From: Annona cherimola
Lineage: Eukaryota > Streptophyta > Magnoliopsida > Magnoliales > Annonaceae
Assembly: GCA_030490835.1 (NCBI GenBank)
Contig: CM059977.1
Coordinates: 35,671,676-35,735,675 of the forward strand
Direction: 5' to 3'
DNA: 64,000 nucleotides
The position numbers were made by a program, and so were the translations under genes. Shown piece by piece: positions 32,851 through 45,111 of the stretch; the first letter of the stretch is position 1, and each line of letters starts with the position of its first letter. A model generated the notes under the pieces. That model ran no database searches. It saw nothing but the letters and a program-made list of their open reading frames with translations, and was not told where the DNA came from.

Positions 32851-34401
32851 ATTGGTCGGAATTATGATAATAAGACAAGAAATAGATTTACTTTACACAA
32901 CACATGATGCCCATAAGCTTATGTTATTTCATTTGGGCATTTACTTAGCTGGGCTACCAGGATAACTACTCTTGAAAAAGAGAAAAAATTCATATGAGAA
33001 ATCTTGGATAATCCAACTAAATTTGGATTATTTATTTGGAGTGTACTGCAGTTGAGTTATTCCATTGGGGAATCTGCTCGATTGATGAAATCGTGCAAAA
33101 AAGATGATGCCAAGACGGTCTATTCTGAAGTCAACCTTATGAGTATGCATAACTTCATTTTGATTTCGGGATAGTACATAGAAACGATTTCCTTCTTTTT
33201 TAAATGTTGATAATTAATATAAAATTCAATCAATTCATTGTATTTAACATCATTTTTTGGCTAAGAGACCAAGTTTCAATTAAGTTAAATGTGTGTGTTA
33301 GACATGTGTGCTCAAAAATAGGTATATTTATATGTAAATTAGAGAAATGCTTAGATTCGTTTACACACGTATTAAAATATAATAATACTTTACATAATCA
33401 TTTATTCACATAGTATTGATATTTCAGATGATTTAGATATTAAAAATAGTACTTTAAAATTGATATATAATATTAAATTATTTTATTATGTTGATTTTAT
33501 ATATTTATAAATAAAGTCCATTTACTGTGATACTCAACAAATGAAAGTATTTTCATGATCACATACATGATGATAAATATATTAGAATAAGTAAATATTT
33601 TATCAACAATCAAGATATTAAAAATGAAAGTATCGGTCGGAATTATGATAATAAGACAAGAAGTAGATTTACTTTCCACATGATGCCCATAAGCTTATGT
33701 TATTCCATTGTACCCATTGAAAAAGAGAAGAAATCCATATAGAGGGCCCATTTAGTGCTGAGTACTAAGAAATCTTGGATAATCCAATGAAATTTGGATT
33801 ATTTGTTTGGAGTGTATTGCAGTTGAGTTATTCCACCGGGGAATCTGCAATTGATGAAATCTTGCAAAAAGGATGATGCCAAGACCGTCTATTCTGAAAT
33901 CGACCTCATGAGTATGCGTAAATTCATTTTTATTTCGGGATCAGTACATAGAAACGATTTCCGTCATTTTTTAAAATCCACTCGTTGTATTTAACATCAT
34001 TGTTTTAGCTAAAAGACCAAGTTCCATCTAAATTAAATATGTGTATTGGACATATGTGCTCAAAAATAGGTATATTCATGTAAATTAAGGAAATGCTTAG
34101 ATTCATTTACACACATATTAAAATATAATAATACTTTACGAAATCATTTATTCACATAGTATTGATATTTTAGATGGTTTAAATATTGAAAATACTACTT
34201 TAAAATTAATATATAGTATTAAATTATTTTATTATGTTGATTTTATATATTTATAGATAGAGCCTATTTACCGTGATACTCAACAAATGAAAATCTTTTC
34301 ATGATAACATAAATGAAAATCTTTTCATGATAACATAAATGATGATAAATATAATAGAATAAATAGATATTTTATCAACAATCAAAATCTTAAAAATGGA
34401 A
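32851..34401. repeat. 781-bp tandem duplication upstream of UGT
   Basis: Unit 1 (32851-33631) and unit 2 (33632-34401) align from ATTGGTCGGAATTATGATAA / ATCGGTCGGAATTATGATAA through to TATCAACAATCAA(G/A)AT. They share GGATAATCCAA, GGGGAATCTGC, GATGATGCCAAGAC, CATAGAAACGATTTCC and TACTTTA...TATTCACATAGTATTGATAT. The units differ by scattered substitutions and small indels, and unit 2 has an extra short duplication (AATGAAAATCTTTTCATGATAACATA). The pair forms the distal upstream region of the UGT gene. The short ORFs within are chance. Confidence 0.85.
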
Positions 34402-34445
34402 AAGAAATAGGAACGCATAGCATCCCCGTGCAATACAAGCAATAC

Positions 34446-34832
34446 GGAATCTGATCTTATGCTCCCGGGAGCATGCAATGCTGCATGCTTCCGGGCTCAT
34501 ACACCTATTTTTTTTATTTTTTAAAAAAAATTTCATAAAATTGTTAGCCCAACTGTATTTAATCTGTGTATAAATTTTTACCATGTTTAGAGTATTTTAA
34601 ATATTTATTTTTTATTTTTTAAAATCAGTAGCATTTTAGGTAATTTTAAATTACTAAAATTCTACTAATTTTCAAAAATAAAAAATAAATATCTAAAAAT
34701 CTCCAAAAATAGTAAAAATTATATGTTAAATACAATTGGGCTAACAATTTTATGAAAAAATTTTCGAAAAAAAAAAAAAAAATAGGTGTATGCGCCTGGG
34801 AGCATGCAGCCCTGGCGCATGCAATTGAAGTC
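34446..34832. mobile_element. Fold-back element, copy P3, 9-10-bp TSD
   Basis: A 387-bp element between two perfect copies of CAAGCAATAC (34436-34445 and 34833-34842). The left tip GGAATCTGATCTTATGCTCCC is followed by a copy-specific segment that is itself palindromic (GCTCCCGGGAGC, GCATGCAATGCTGCATGC). The right side has the counterpart GCGCCTGGGAGCATGC ... GCGCATGC. Inner arms share TTATATGTTAAATACAA and TAAAAATT...TAG with the other copies. A T/A-rich stretch with A15-17 lies near 34770. Non-coding. Confidence 0.8.
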
Positions 34833-34842
34833 CAAGCAATAC

Positions 34843-36431
34843 ATGTAGCATCTATTTTTTATCTCCATGGATTTTTCAGGGAAGTCGTCTTTAGCATCGG
34901 CGTCAGCCGTGGAGAACGCAAATCCTCATTCGCAAGTCAAATCATCGGGACGTTTGCAACAATGGTTGCAAATTTAGGCTAAATCATTTCAGTTACTGAA
35001 ATTAGATGAATAAAATAATATTTTCATTCAATAAACAATGGCAGTTTCGAGTGGACATGAGAGAAATTTAGCATAAAACATTGTGTTTATAAGAGAGATT
35101 TATAAAACATTGTAGTATATCAGGAACTCGGGGTAAATTTATGGGTATATAATAAATTTTTGATGCGAAATTTTATGAATATTTAGGATTTTTAGACCTA
35201 ATAGATATTCGGCATATGGGTAAAATACAGTGCCTTAATAGTATTTAATTAGTTAAGATATATTTTTGATTTATCAATATTTAACTAGTTTAGGCATCAA
35301 AAATCACCTTATTCCCACCAAAGTATCGAATAAGGTATTTCTATATCTTCACTAGTTGGATATTATTAAACACACGTGGAAAACTTGGATTCAATCAATA
35401 TTAGTTAAATTCACAAGTTGTATGTGCAAAAATCAAGAGGTTACTATTGAGTACTAGTTGTTTTAAAAATTAAATAGCTACGTGTTATGTTCCAATTGTT
35501 TCAAATATTTTCAATCCTGTGGTTATTTTCAACTAGTTTCTTACATTTTATACTTTATTTGCTTATAGAAACATGTTCATCGCTTCCCATATATTTCTAA
35601 CAAAAGTGATACGCCTGTAATTTCAGAAAAATATTTAAATACAAATTATTTGTTTAGAAACTAGTGATATGCCTATAATTTACCCAAACTATGAGGGCAG
35701 AAACGAAGAAATCACATCCACTTATCAACCATAGACAGATTACCACTGAACAAGTGACCGTCGCATAGATTAGTTGGTTCCCAGATAGAGCTAGAATTGG
35801 AATATATATCTGTGTTAAAGTGTAAATATAAGAATAAAAGAACATGTTAAGAGAATAATGTATTCCAGGCCTAATAATTTCAGACCAGTCTAAAATACAT
35901 ATATTTTTTTTTCATTTTCATTGCTCAATCTGACTTACAGCAGGTGACTAAACTTAAAATAATGGGGAGACGTGATTTTATGGTTGGTATAAGATTTGTC
36001 AGTTGGTGAGCTTGTAAACCACTGCAATTAACTCTATCGTACCATTTCTAATTCTGTAAACTGTTTAGGTGTAATATATTATTTTCTGCTTTGGTGTAAC
36101 CCACTTCCGATCAATTAACAGAATTAGGTCACGTTTGTTGAGGTGCAGGAAGTGGAGAACAGTGAAGGAAGGTGGAGGACGTATCGCACCAATCATTTTA
36201 CAACCTATCATTTATGACTCCCACAACTCTTTTTTTTTTCAATTTTATCCCTGCGTTCCTGTCACTTTTCCATGTCATTATATTTCAATTACCCTATTTA
36301 TTTTATCTTTACACTTATTATTTCATATCAATCACATAAATTCCAAAATATCTTATTTTCCATTCTTCACTCGACTCCAAAATCCACACAAAACTATATA
36401 TTACCAGACAAACGTCACCTAAGTAGTAGCG
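34843..36431. other. No recognisable gene
   Basis: AT-rich sequence; short ORFs only, none with family resemblance. No repeat boundary seen. Confidence 0.45.
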
Positions 36432-37800
36432 CACGTGGGTTGGGTAGGGTTGAAACCCAATTCCAACCCATTTTATCTCAACCCAACTCAATTTAAAAAA
36501 TCCTTCAATCTTAACTCAACCCAACCCAACTCGCCATAATTACAAATAAATTCATAAAAATTTTAACAAAATTATATTGCAAGTGTCATTTAGTTAAAAT
36601 TATATTTATAAATTAATTTAAAATATATTTATATTATAATTTCCTACCTTGTTTACATACAGTAAAAATATTTTCAATAAAATAAAAAAAATTTACTTTT
36701 TAAATAACATGGCCAGTGTTTTTATTTCAGCTAGTCTTTTCTTTTTTACCCATAAAAATTAGAATATTATTTTTGAAAATTCAATAGAAAGAAAACTAAA
36801 AAAATGAAGAGCTTATGAGAAGTAGAAATTATTGTTTTATATTTGAGGGCAATATTCTTGCCTTCGTAGCTTTTTAAGTTTTAGTTTTTTTAATAAAAAT
36901 ATTGTGTTGTTAGGCTTTATTTGTATGTATGAGTTTCTAATTTACTACTATAACATTGTCTAATTATGTGAATGGGATTGATCGGCACAAATCCCTTATT
37001 ATGGGTGTAAATGGGTTGGGTTGACAATCCAATTTCAACCCGTCGTACATGAACCAACCCAACTTAACCTAATTTGTAAAACTATTTACAATCCAATTCG
37101 ACCTTACCTAGCCCATGCTAACCCTGTCCAACCCAACTTAATCCAATCGTAAGTCAACTTCTTAACCTAACTTGTCACAATTATAATTAAATTAAAAAAA
37201 TTTCAGCAAAATTATATAATAATTGTTCATTTAATTAAATTATATTTATAGACTAACTTTGAAATATACATAAATTACAATTTCTAAGTCATGTGCCAAT
37301 TATTTTTATTTTCATTTAGTATTTCTTTTTTTACGATATAAAATTAAAATATTAATTTTAAAATTTCAATAAAGAGAAAAACTTAACAAAATGAAAGGCT
37401 TATGCAAAGTAGAGAGTACCGTTTTATATTTGCAAATGTAAATGATCAGTTATTGATTATAAATTATATCTAAATCTTTTCTTTTCTATTATTATTTCTA
37501 CATTCAAGTGGTTTTCATCTCAATCTAATGCAACTCAATTTTTAAATGCTTTCAACTCAATCCTAACCTAACTTAATTTCTTAAATCCTTTAACCCCACC
37601 CAAACCCAATCCATCTTGACCTAGGCTAACTAATTGTAACACCACTTTCAGCCTAACTTGCCACAATTAAAAATGCATTCAAAATTTTTTAACAAAAGTA
37701 TATTATAATCATCCATTTAATCAAAATTATATTTATAGATTAACTTTAAAATATATTTGTAAATTATAATTTACAACTTTGCCTACATATACGTATGTCT
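36432..37800. repeat. Three related GGGTTGGG-type repeats
   Basis: Copies at 36432-36848 and 37001-37438 align throughout, from a GGGTTGGGT start rich in AACCCAACCCAA, through TTATATTTATA(A/G)A(T/C)TAA, to AATGAA(G)AGCTTATG...GTTTTATATTTG. A third, partial copy lies at about 37530-37790 (GCCACAATTAAAAATGCATTC ... ATATTTATAGATTAAC). Pieces of the GGGTTGGG head also occur at 38740-38870. They lie in one orientation and may be tandem copies or serial insertions of one element. No coding content and no clear target duplications. Confidence 0.6.
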
Positions 37801-39594
37801 CGAGTCTTCAAATATTTAAATTTCACAAAATAACCTTGGGAGAAAAGGGAAAACATTATTAGAAAAATAAGTTTTTATAATTTTGAATAGATGGAACTGT
37901 CTAAGGTTATTTTTGCACTACCTAAAAAACTTCAAAAATTATTTTTATAAAATTCAAATTACCAGTGCAAAAATAATAAACCATACTTATGGGATTACTT
38001 TTGTAAATATCTTTAATTATTTAAAAGCATTTCTCATATTTGTAAAAGATTTCTCATATTCGGTAGAATAATTTTATGTATTTTAGACTTTTGAAATTTC
38101 CTTAGATAAATAATTTTAAATTTTGATTCTATCATATTAACATAAAATACAAGACAATATCTTACAAGAAAATTTGATTTTATTTTTATTTAGATTAATA
38201 TATTAATTTGGTATCTTTAATTTTTGAAAGTTATCACCATAGTGATATTAAAAAATAAATTTTTAATTTTATAATAGGGATTTGCTAATATCAAAAACTA
38301 AAAAATTAATGGAAAATATATAAAAATACTTTTAAAATATAAAAGTTTTTCTTAAAATTTTATATTCTAAAGATTTTTTTTTATTTTAATTATAATATTG
38401 CAAAATCAAGAGCTTCAAAGGCTATTTTTCAAATTATTCAAACCAAAAAGATCAGACAACTTTAAAGGGTTTGCATAAAAAAATCTTAAAACGTTATTTG
38501 CAAATATTTGATGTTAAAACGATGCAAGATTTTTTTTTTTTTTTTCAAAAGAACTGCAAGTTTTTCCAATAAAAAAGCACGGAAATTTTTTTAAAATAAG
38601 GGAAAAATAAAAAGAACACTGCATGGATACATGACAATATAAGTACTTCAGCAGTGAACTCGTGAATAGCTCCATGTTGATGTTCTGAAGCATGCAGGTG
38701 GCGGCGGTCGTACCAGAAAACGGGTAGATCCAAACCGGCTTTTACAACCTGAAAACGGGCTGAACCCAACCCATTTTTTCCAACCCATCTTTTCCACCCA
38801 ACTCTGACCCAGGTAAAATGAGTTGAGTTTGTGGCTTACAGGTTGAACTCAACCCATGTGCACACCTACACCTAAGAGAAGAAGGGCGTTTACAGGTGGG
38901 TTACAACCACATAAACGGACAAGCCCATATTACTTGACCCTTTTCATCCAACTCTTCGATCAGCTAAATCACAATTCTTTCAAGCATAATAAATTTATGA
39001 AAAATTTTATAAAATATTGAAATAAAGATAATAAAAAACCTAGAAGATCAATGAAAACAATAAGATCATCATTTAAGTAAAAAAATCTAGTTTAATTAAC
39101 ACACTAAAGTTAACGAACATTCTAATATATATCATAATATATGCATGGAAGGGTGACTCATAAAACTTTTCTCCATTATTTATTGGAAAACAGAATTATA
39201 AAATTATATTTGTAAAATTTCTAATAAAGAAAATAATAAATAATGAATTAGAGGATAAATAAAAATAAGTATTATAATATAAATAAAAATATTTTTAATA
39301 GAACTAGAAAATTCATCCATGATAATTTTATATTTTATGAGCATGCAATGATTGAAATATTTGTTTGTACCATTTCTGAATAACAAAATTTTAAAACTCT
39401 TTTGAAAAAGGAATTGGAGTAAAGAAAGTAAAAAAAAAATTCCTAAATTTTCCTGTAGAAGTATTGGATCAGAGATAATAAAAACTTTAATAGTTAGGTA
39501 GGCTAATTAAAATACGACTTTTCAGATAAAATTGAGTTTTTTTTCCAACTTTTTATATAAAATTTTCAATCATTTTCCCATACGATTATTCCAT
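37801..39594. other. AT-rich spacer
   Basis: No supported gene. Only the GGGTTGGG-like fragment at 38740-38870 and low-complexity A/T runs (for example T13 at 38531) are notable. Confidence 0.45.
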
Positions 39595-39603
39595 TTTATA
39601 ATC

Positions 39604-39999
39604 GCCGAATGATCTTTTCCGACCGGTCGGAAATCTGATTTCCGACCGGTCAAAAAATATATTTTTTGAATTTTTTTTTAAAATAATTTTATAAACATGT
39701 TAATCTAGTTATATTTAATCTATAAATCAAGTTTTAACATTTTTGGATATATTTATATATTTATTTTGGATTTTTAAATACAGGGGTATTTAAGTCATTT
39801 TAAGAATATTTAAAATAACTTAAATACCCCTGTATTTAAAAATCCAAAATAAATATATATACATATCTAAAAATGATAAAACTTGGTTTATAGATTAAAT
39901 ATAATTAGATTAATATGTTTATAAAAATATTTTCAAAAAAAAAAACAAAAAAATATATTTTTTGACCGATTTCCGACCGGTCGTAAAAGATCGGTATTC
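39604..39999. mobile_element. Fold-back element, copy P4, perfect 9-bp TSD
   Basis: A 396-bp element between two perfect copies of TTTATAATC (39595-39603 and 40000-40008). Tips: GCCGAATGATCTTTTCCGACC on the left, and GAATACCGATCTTTTACGACC from the right when reverse-complemented. The copy-specific segment has TTTCCGACCGGTCGGAAA (39616-39633, an 18-bp perfect palindrome) and a second TTCCGACCGGTC (39640-39651), answered on the right by TTCCGACCGGTCG. Inner arms pair for more than 130 bp (AAACATGTTAATCTAG, TAAATACAGGGGTATTTAAGT). The perfect 9-bp duplication is the best evidence that this family uses a Mutator-like transposase. Confidence 0.85.
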
Positions 40000-40008
40000 T
40001 TTATAATC

Positions 40009-42170
40009 ACTTACTTGTATGTTTCAATACAATTATCTTACGGTGTTAATTTTATTCTATTTTTTTCAGACATAAGCCTCGATCACCAATCTAGGGGAGA
40101 TGAAAGTGCAGCTTCTCGGGATGGAGATCGGGGAGAAATTTAAGAGATGAAAATGTTGCTTCGCAGAAAGGAGATCTGGGAGTTGGTGACTGACAGATGG
40201 AAAGAGGGAGATGATAAAAGGAAAGAAAGGAGAGGTAGATCGGGAGTAGTGGTGAGGAGAGGAGATGAGGGAAGCAGGAATGTGTCACCGGCATCGGAGA
40301 TGACGAGGTTGTTGGCAGCGACGATGCAGAGAGGAGGGAGAGGAGGGAGAAGCAGGGAGGGATGGGCGATGAGAGATAGACAGAGGGTGGCAAAGTTGGA
40401 GGGAGAGGCCAAACCGAAAATTTTGCAAAATGTCATTGCCAAACACCCTTCTGACAGAAGTAGCTTTGAATATTTATCTCCGAATTTCGACCATTTACGA
40501 CCCGTCGTTGAAGACTGAGGTTTTTGACCATGCTTTACACCCGTTCGATCATGCGGGGTGCATCACAGTCGTATGATTAGAAGTTCAAAAGTGCGGTTGC
40601 CAGGCGCATTAATGCATTGGACATTTTATTATCAGGTCCCTCTGCCAGCTACATGAAATTTTTTCGAGACCTCCCATGCAGAATCACCAGCAACTTTTGC
40701 CTCCCTCTCTCGCTATTCTTCCTTTCTTCTCCAATAAACAATGAACGTAATTTCCTAGACCTGCCTCCAAACACCTTTGTTATTCTATGGCCACCGTGCC
40801 TCTAGCCTTGTGCACCGCCGCTTCTGAAGCCATGAAATCACCCATCTTATACACTATCCTAAAATTAATTCTGGCATTAAATCACAACCGACAATTATTT
40901 ACAATCGCCGATCCTAAAGCCGCCTCGATTGCCTTTAAGAATTGCAGAAATTACCGATGATTTTCCCTGTTGTAACCATGGATTTCGAGCTTCAAACTTT
41001 TGAATTCGTCATCGGCCTCAGACAGAAACAACAATGACAAAATCAAGAAAGTTGAATTGGACAACAATAAGTAGTAGAAATCCTCCATGATCAACTAGGA
41101 CTCGTTGCGAGCTTCCAAGGCTGTAGACATCCGGGCGAAAGCAATTCACAAGAACATTGCCTATATGGATGTGGGTGAAACTACTGATACTAACCTGCAC
41201 CCACAAGTGATTTATAGCAGTTCCAACTTTGAGGAAATATTCAGTTCCCAACGGATATCAGTACACATTTTCCAGCTCCCCAACTGCATGCAATTTAGAT
41301 TTGTAGAAGAGTGCTAACAAAGCAAGGGGTCTAACAGCGAATGCAATGGGCGATCCATATTTCGAATTATCCCGAGCATTGTAGCATCCCCGAACAAGGT
41401 CCACCCAAAATTCACCACTCACTTGTGGTCAATTCAATCGAAAATTCCCACTTATGAATTACAATCTATTGCAAAAAAGAAATCACAAGGTCCAGAATAA
41501 ACAAGATCTTAAATTCCACGTGGGAGTTCAAAAGTCAATTTCCAAACTCATCTAGCTTGGCAGTGGGCAGTTGAGAGAGGGTTTCTGAATCTTATTTTAC
41601 TCTGATGAATCTCTTTGTTTTCTTCCGAAGGGTTTATCGAATAGATTCGGATCGCCGAATCTCTAATGCATGCAAGCAAATCAAGACAGAGATTTCGTCA
41701 GTCACCCACTGATGCAAAGAAAAATGCATGAGGAGGGAGAATGAGAGGGAGAGGAAGAGAGAGAGTGGGGCTATTACGGAACTATTGTTGAAGCTCAGAG
41801 TAGGGGAGAGGTATTGGAGGGAGGAGGAAGAGAAGAGACGGGGGTAGAGAGGGACGTGAGGAGGGAAGGGATTGAAGCTGCAAAATTCCGCCAGCCTACA
41901 AAATTTCAGCAGCATTAATTAGGCTCCAGTGGCTGCGTTTTTTTAATATGATCATACGGTCCAAATGCTTGGTCGATAACAACGCCGTCTCCGACCGGTC
42001 GGAGATGATCACATCTCTTTATTTCGACGATGTAGATTATCTACGCTCCATCCGACGATGATCGGAAACGCCCCATATTTTAAATATGGTGTAAAAGATT
42101 AGGATTCGACATGTTTAGCCCTATCTTTATGATTATACAAAGCTTAATCTGTTATTTATGAAACAATTGC
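40009..42170. other. Mixed-composition region, no assigned gene
   Basis: More GC-rich and strand-biased than its surroundings. Purine-rich runs lie at 40085-40420 and 41700-41880 (plus strand). A 57-codon plus ORF (40787-40960, starting MATVPLALCTAASEAMKSP) and other short frames are unrecognised. CTCCGACCGGTCGGAG (41989-42004) is a perfect palindrome with the GACCGGTC core of element P4. It may be the decayed remnant of a gene or a non-autonomous element. Confidence 0.35.
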
Positions 42171-42419
42171 CTAAGTTAATTTCCTATTTATCGTAATTTT
42201 CACATTAACTATCATTAATGTATGATTTAGTTTCCACACATTTGGAGTTAATTGCGCTAGACAAATATTATACACATGCAATATTTTCCAAGCAAAACCA
42301 TCTCTAGGCAACCGAATGCCTACTCTAAACATATCTTTGAAGACAACCATCGGGCCTTCTGAACTCTGGTTTATCCTTTCCTTTACAGCGGGAATAGCAA
42401 TTGCATACCTTTTTGACAA
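42171..42419 (-). pseudogene. Fragment of an older transposon ORF
   Basis: 82 open codons on the minus strand. The stretch EGPMVVFKDMFRVGIRLPRDGFAWKILHVYN... ending ...AQLTPNVWK resembles the N-terminal putative gypsy-type transposon domain (Pfam Transposase_28), where a V(F/L)...(F/L)R(L/F)PL...(A/V)L..Y.LAP.QL.PN.W pattern is typical. No further domain follows. The upstream portion of this frame lies in the 307-bp segment duplicated on both sides of the copia element, so this fragment was the insertion target. Confidence 0.4.
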
Positions 42420-42629
42420 ATAATATGCAACCCTGTTTCAAGTCGACTCATCTCCTACAAAATCTGAGATTAGCGCTTACAGTGGATCAATCTGAACAAA
42501 TGTCTTTCCAAACTTCACCATTTGAGGCCTTTTACCTCCACCTTCCATTGTCGCAGTATCAAGAATACGAACTCAGAGAACAAACACTACAATAGAAAAA
42601 ACCTTTTTCATTGCACCCTCTCCAGTAAA
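42323..42629. repeat. 307-bp flanking duplication, left copy
   Basis: From CTCTAAACATATCTTTGAAG to CCCTCTCCAGTAAA. It matches 47298-47604 over the same length with about 16 differences (near 5%). It lies immediately left of the truncated 5' LTR of the copia element. The 64- and 60-codon ORFs found in both copies are by-products. Confidence 0.9.
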
Positions 42630-42663
42630 ATCTACACAAAGGGTGTAGCCTAAAATCCCAACA
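42630..42663 (+). repeat. Truncated 5' LTR (34 bp)
   Basis: ATCTACACAAAGGGTGTAGC to ATCCCAACA, identical to the last bases of the 3' LTR (about 47264-47297). The rest of the 5' LTR, including its promoter, is missing. Confidence 0.85.
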
Positions 42664-42665
42664 AG

Positions 42666-42677
42666 TGGTATCAGAGC
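42666..42677 (+). other. Primer-binding site, tRNA-iMet type
   Basis: TGGTATCAGAGC, two bases after the LTR end; the standard initiator-methionine tRNA primer site of plant copia elements. Confidence 0.9.
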
Positions 42678-42734
42678 CTGGTTTGTTTTTGCATAATTTC
42701 TTGTGTGGATTAGATGGAAGAAACTTAATTCACA

Positions 42735-43310
42735 ATGCTCAAACTCACATCATCAAATTACTCAATATGGAAAACAAGGATGGAAGATATTTTGTATTGC
42801 AAAAAACTTTACCTACCTATTAAAGTGAAAGGAGTGAAGCCCGTGGATAAAACTCAAGATGATTGGGATGTGTTAAATAGAAAAGTGGTTGGGCATATCC
42901 GACAATGGGTTGATCAGAGTGTTTTTCACCATGTTGCTAAGGAAACTGATGCATTCAAATTATGGGAAACATTAGAAAGCCTATATGAATGCAAATCAGC
43001 TGTCAATAAGGCTTTTCTAATTAAAAGGCTTGTTAATATGAAGCATAAAGATGGGCAAAAAGTTGCTGAGCATTTGAGTAATTTTCAAGAAGCTTTAAAT
43101 GATTTATCCAGCATGAAAATTACATTTGCTGATGAAGTGCTGGCATTACTTTTGTTGAGTTCTTTGCCAGACAGTTGGGAAACCTTGGTAATTTCACTCA
43201 GTAACTCTACTCCTAATGGTGTTGTATCAATGGATATGGTGAAAGACAGCATGTTTAATGAAGAGGCAAGACGGAGAGAACAAGGTACATCCGCTAATCT
43301 GAAGCACTAG
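42735..43310 (+). pseudogene. copia gag
   Basis: 191 open codons of a UBN2/gag-polypeptide-type Gag, the structural protein of the particle. The start LTSSNYSIWKTRMEDIL and the inner WETLESLYE, FLIKRLVNMKHKDG and LLSSLPDSWETLV are typical of Tork-like elements. The frame is lost near 43297 by one missing base, and Gag continues in another frame with an intact CCHC knuckle (codons 43427-43468, CYHCGKPGHVIREC). Confidence 0.9.
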
Positions 43311-44278
43311 TTATAGAAAACAGAGGGAGAAATCAGCATAGATATTCTCGCAATAATAATGATCGTGACAAGTCTAAATGGAATTGTGATAAATCGAGAA
43401 GGAGATCAAAGTCAAGAGGAGTCAAATGCTATCATTGTGGTAAGCCTGGACATGTAATTAGAGAATGCAGAAAGTTGAAAAGAGAGGAAGAATATAAAAA
43501 GAAAAATGAAGAAAAGAAAGATGAAACAGAAAAAGCAGCAGTTGCATTCGAAGATGACGTTGTCATAGCTTGTGATGTTGATTGCTTTGCCAATGATGTG
43601 CCTACATGGGTAATAGATTCTGCAGCTTCTTCACACGTTACTCCATGTAAAGAGTTCTTCTCATCTTACACTAGCGGAGATTTTGGCTATGTCAGGATGG
43701 GAAATGATGGCAGATGCAAGATTCAAGGTATTGGTGATGTTTGGCTAGAGACAGACATGGGATGCAAACTGGTGTTAAAAGGTGTCAAGCATGTTCCAGA
43801 ACTTTGATTCAATTTAATCTCTGCAGGACAGTTAGACAATGATGGATATTATCATCAATTTGGTGGTAGTAAATGGAAACTAACAAAAGGTTCTCTTATT
43901 TTAGCTAAGGGAAATAAGACTGACACTCTTTACAGATCTTATATGAAGATTGCTAAGGGAGAAGTGAATGCAGTGGAGTACAAATCCTCCTCAGATCTAT
44001 GGCACAAGCGACTTGGCCATATGAGCGAGAAAGGTTTGAATATTCTTGCTAAAAAGCAATATTTGCCTAGAGGTTTACCTCTAAAATCATGCATTGATTG
44101 TTTAATTGGAAAACAACATAGAGTTGCATTTCATAAATTCCCTCCACATAGAAAACATGATTTACTTGATCTGGTGCATACTGATGTGTGTTCTATGGGT
44201 GATAGAACTCTTGGTGGTGCTATATATTTCGTTACTTTCATTGATATCATTCCAGGAAAGTATGGGCCTATGCGATAA
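43311..44278 (+). pseudogene. copia zinc knuckle, protease and integrase N-part
   Basis: One frame broken by TGA at 43805-43807 (a C-to-T change of an Arg codon by family comparison). It holds the CCHC knuckle, the protease active site VIDSAASSHVT (Asp codon 43615-43617) and the GAG-pre-integrase motif LWHKRLGHMSEKGL (about 43999-44040). The integrase zinc finger CIDCLIGKQHR and the first catalytic Asp in HTDVC (about 44182) follow. The frame is then lost near 44255 by a one-base deletion and closes at 44278. Confidence 0.85.
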
Positions 44279-45111
44279 AGGCCAAAGATGAGGTTCTAAG
44301 TATCTTCAAGCACTTTCAAACTAGTGTTGAAAGAGAAACAGGAAAGAGATTAAAATGTGTTCGTGCTGACAATGGTGGTGAATACAGAGGACCGTTTGAT
44401 AGATACTGCAGTGAACGTGGTATCAGACTTGAGAAGACAGTTCCCAAGACGCCTCAATAGAACCGTGTGGCAGAGAGAATGAACAGAAGTATTTGCGAAA
44501 GAGTCAGGTGTATGCTCTCTCATGCAAAATTATCAAAGTCTTTCTGGGGTGAGGCAATGAGAACTGCAGTTGATTTGATTAACCTATCTCCTTCAGCTCC
44601 TTTGGACGGTGAGATTCCAAAAAAGGTATGGAGAGGAAAAGATATTTCCTATGAACACTTACGGGTATTTGGTTGTAGGGCATTTGTTCACATTTCTAAG
44701 GATGAAAAATCCAAGTTGGACAGTAAAACTAAACAGTATATCTTCCTCGGCTATGCACATGAAGAATTTGGTTATAGATTATGGGATCTTATTGACAAGA
44801 AGATTATCAGAAGCAGGGATGTAATCTTCTTTGAAGATCAAACAATCGAAGACTTTGAGAAAATTGAAAAGGCAAAGTCTTCAGTAGAAGGCCCTGTTGA
44901 TTTGAGTTCATGTACTCCACCTATTGTGCATACAAGAAATGGGGGAGATATACCAAATGCTACACCAGAGCAACCAGATGAGCAAGCTGTTCCACATCCG
45001 TCAGTTGAAAATCAATTGAGAAGGTCTGTAAGACAACGTCGACCATCAGAAAAGTATCCTCCTCATGAATATGTGATGCTTACTGATGAAGGTGAACCTC
45101 AAAATTATTAG
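44279..45111 (+). pseudogene. copia integrase catalytic and C-terminal part
   Basis: It continues in a third frame with the second catalytic Asp (RADNGGEY, about 44366) and the third acidic residue (VAERMNR, about 44472). TAG at 44458-44460 stands where the family has Gln, a C-to-T change. The C-terminal part includes VFGCRAFVHI and KQYIFLGYAHEEFGYRLWD. Another TAG closes it at 45109-45111. Confidence 0.85.

Noticed and set aside
40147..40518. 123-codon ORF in the purine-rich region
   Set aside because: Composition follows the purine run (Arg, Gly, Glu) and no family resemblance is seen; opposite-strand frames are equally open.
42401..42595. ORF shared with 47376-47558
   Set aside because: It appears twice only because the 307-bp segment is duplicated; its meaningful frame is on the minus strand.
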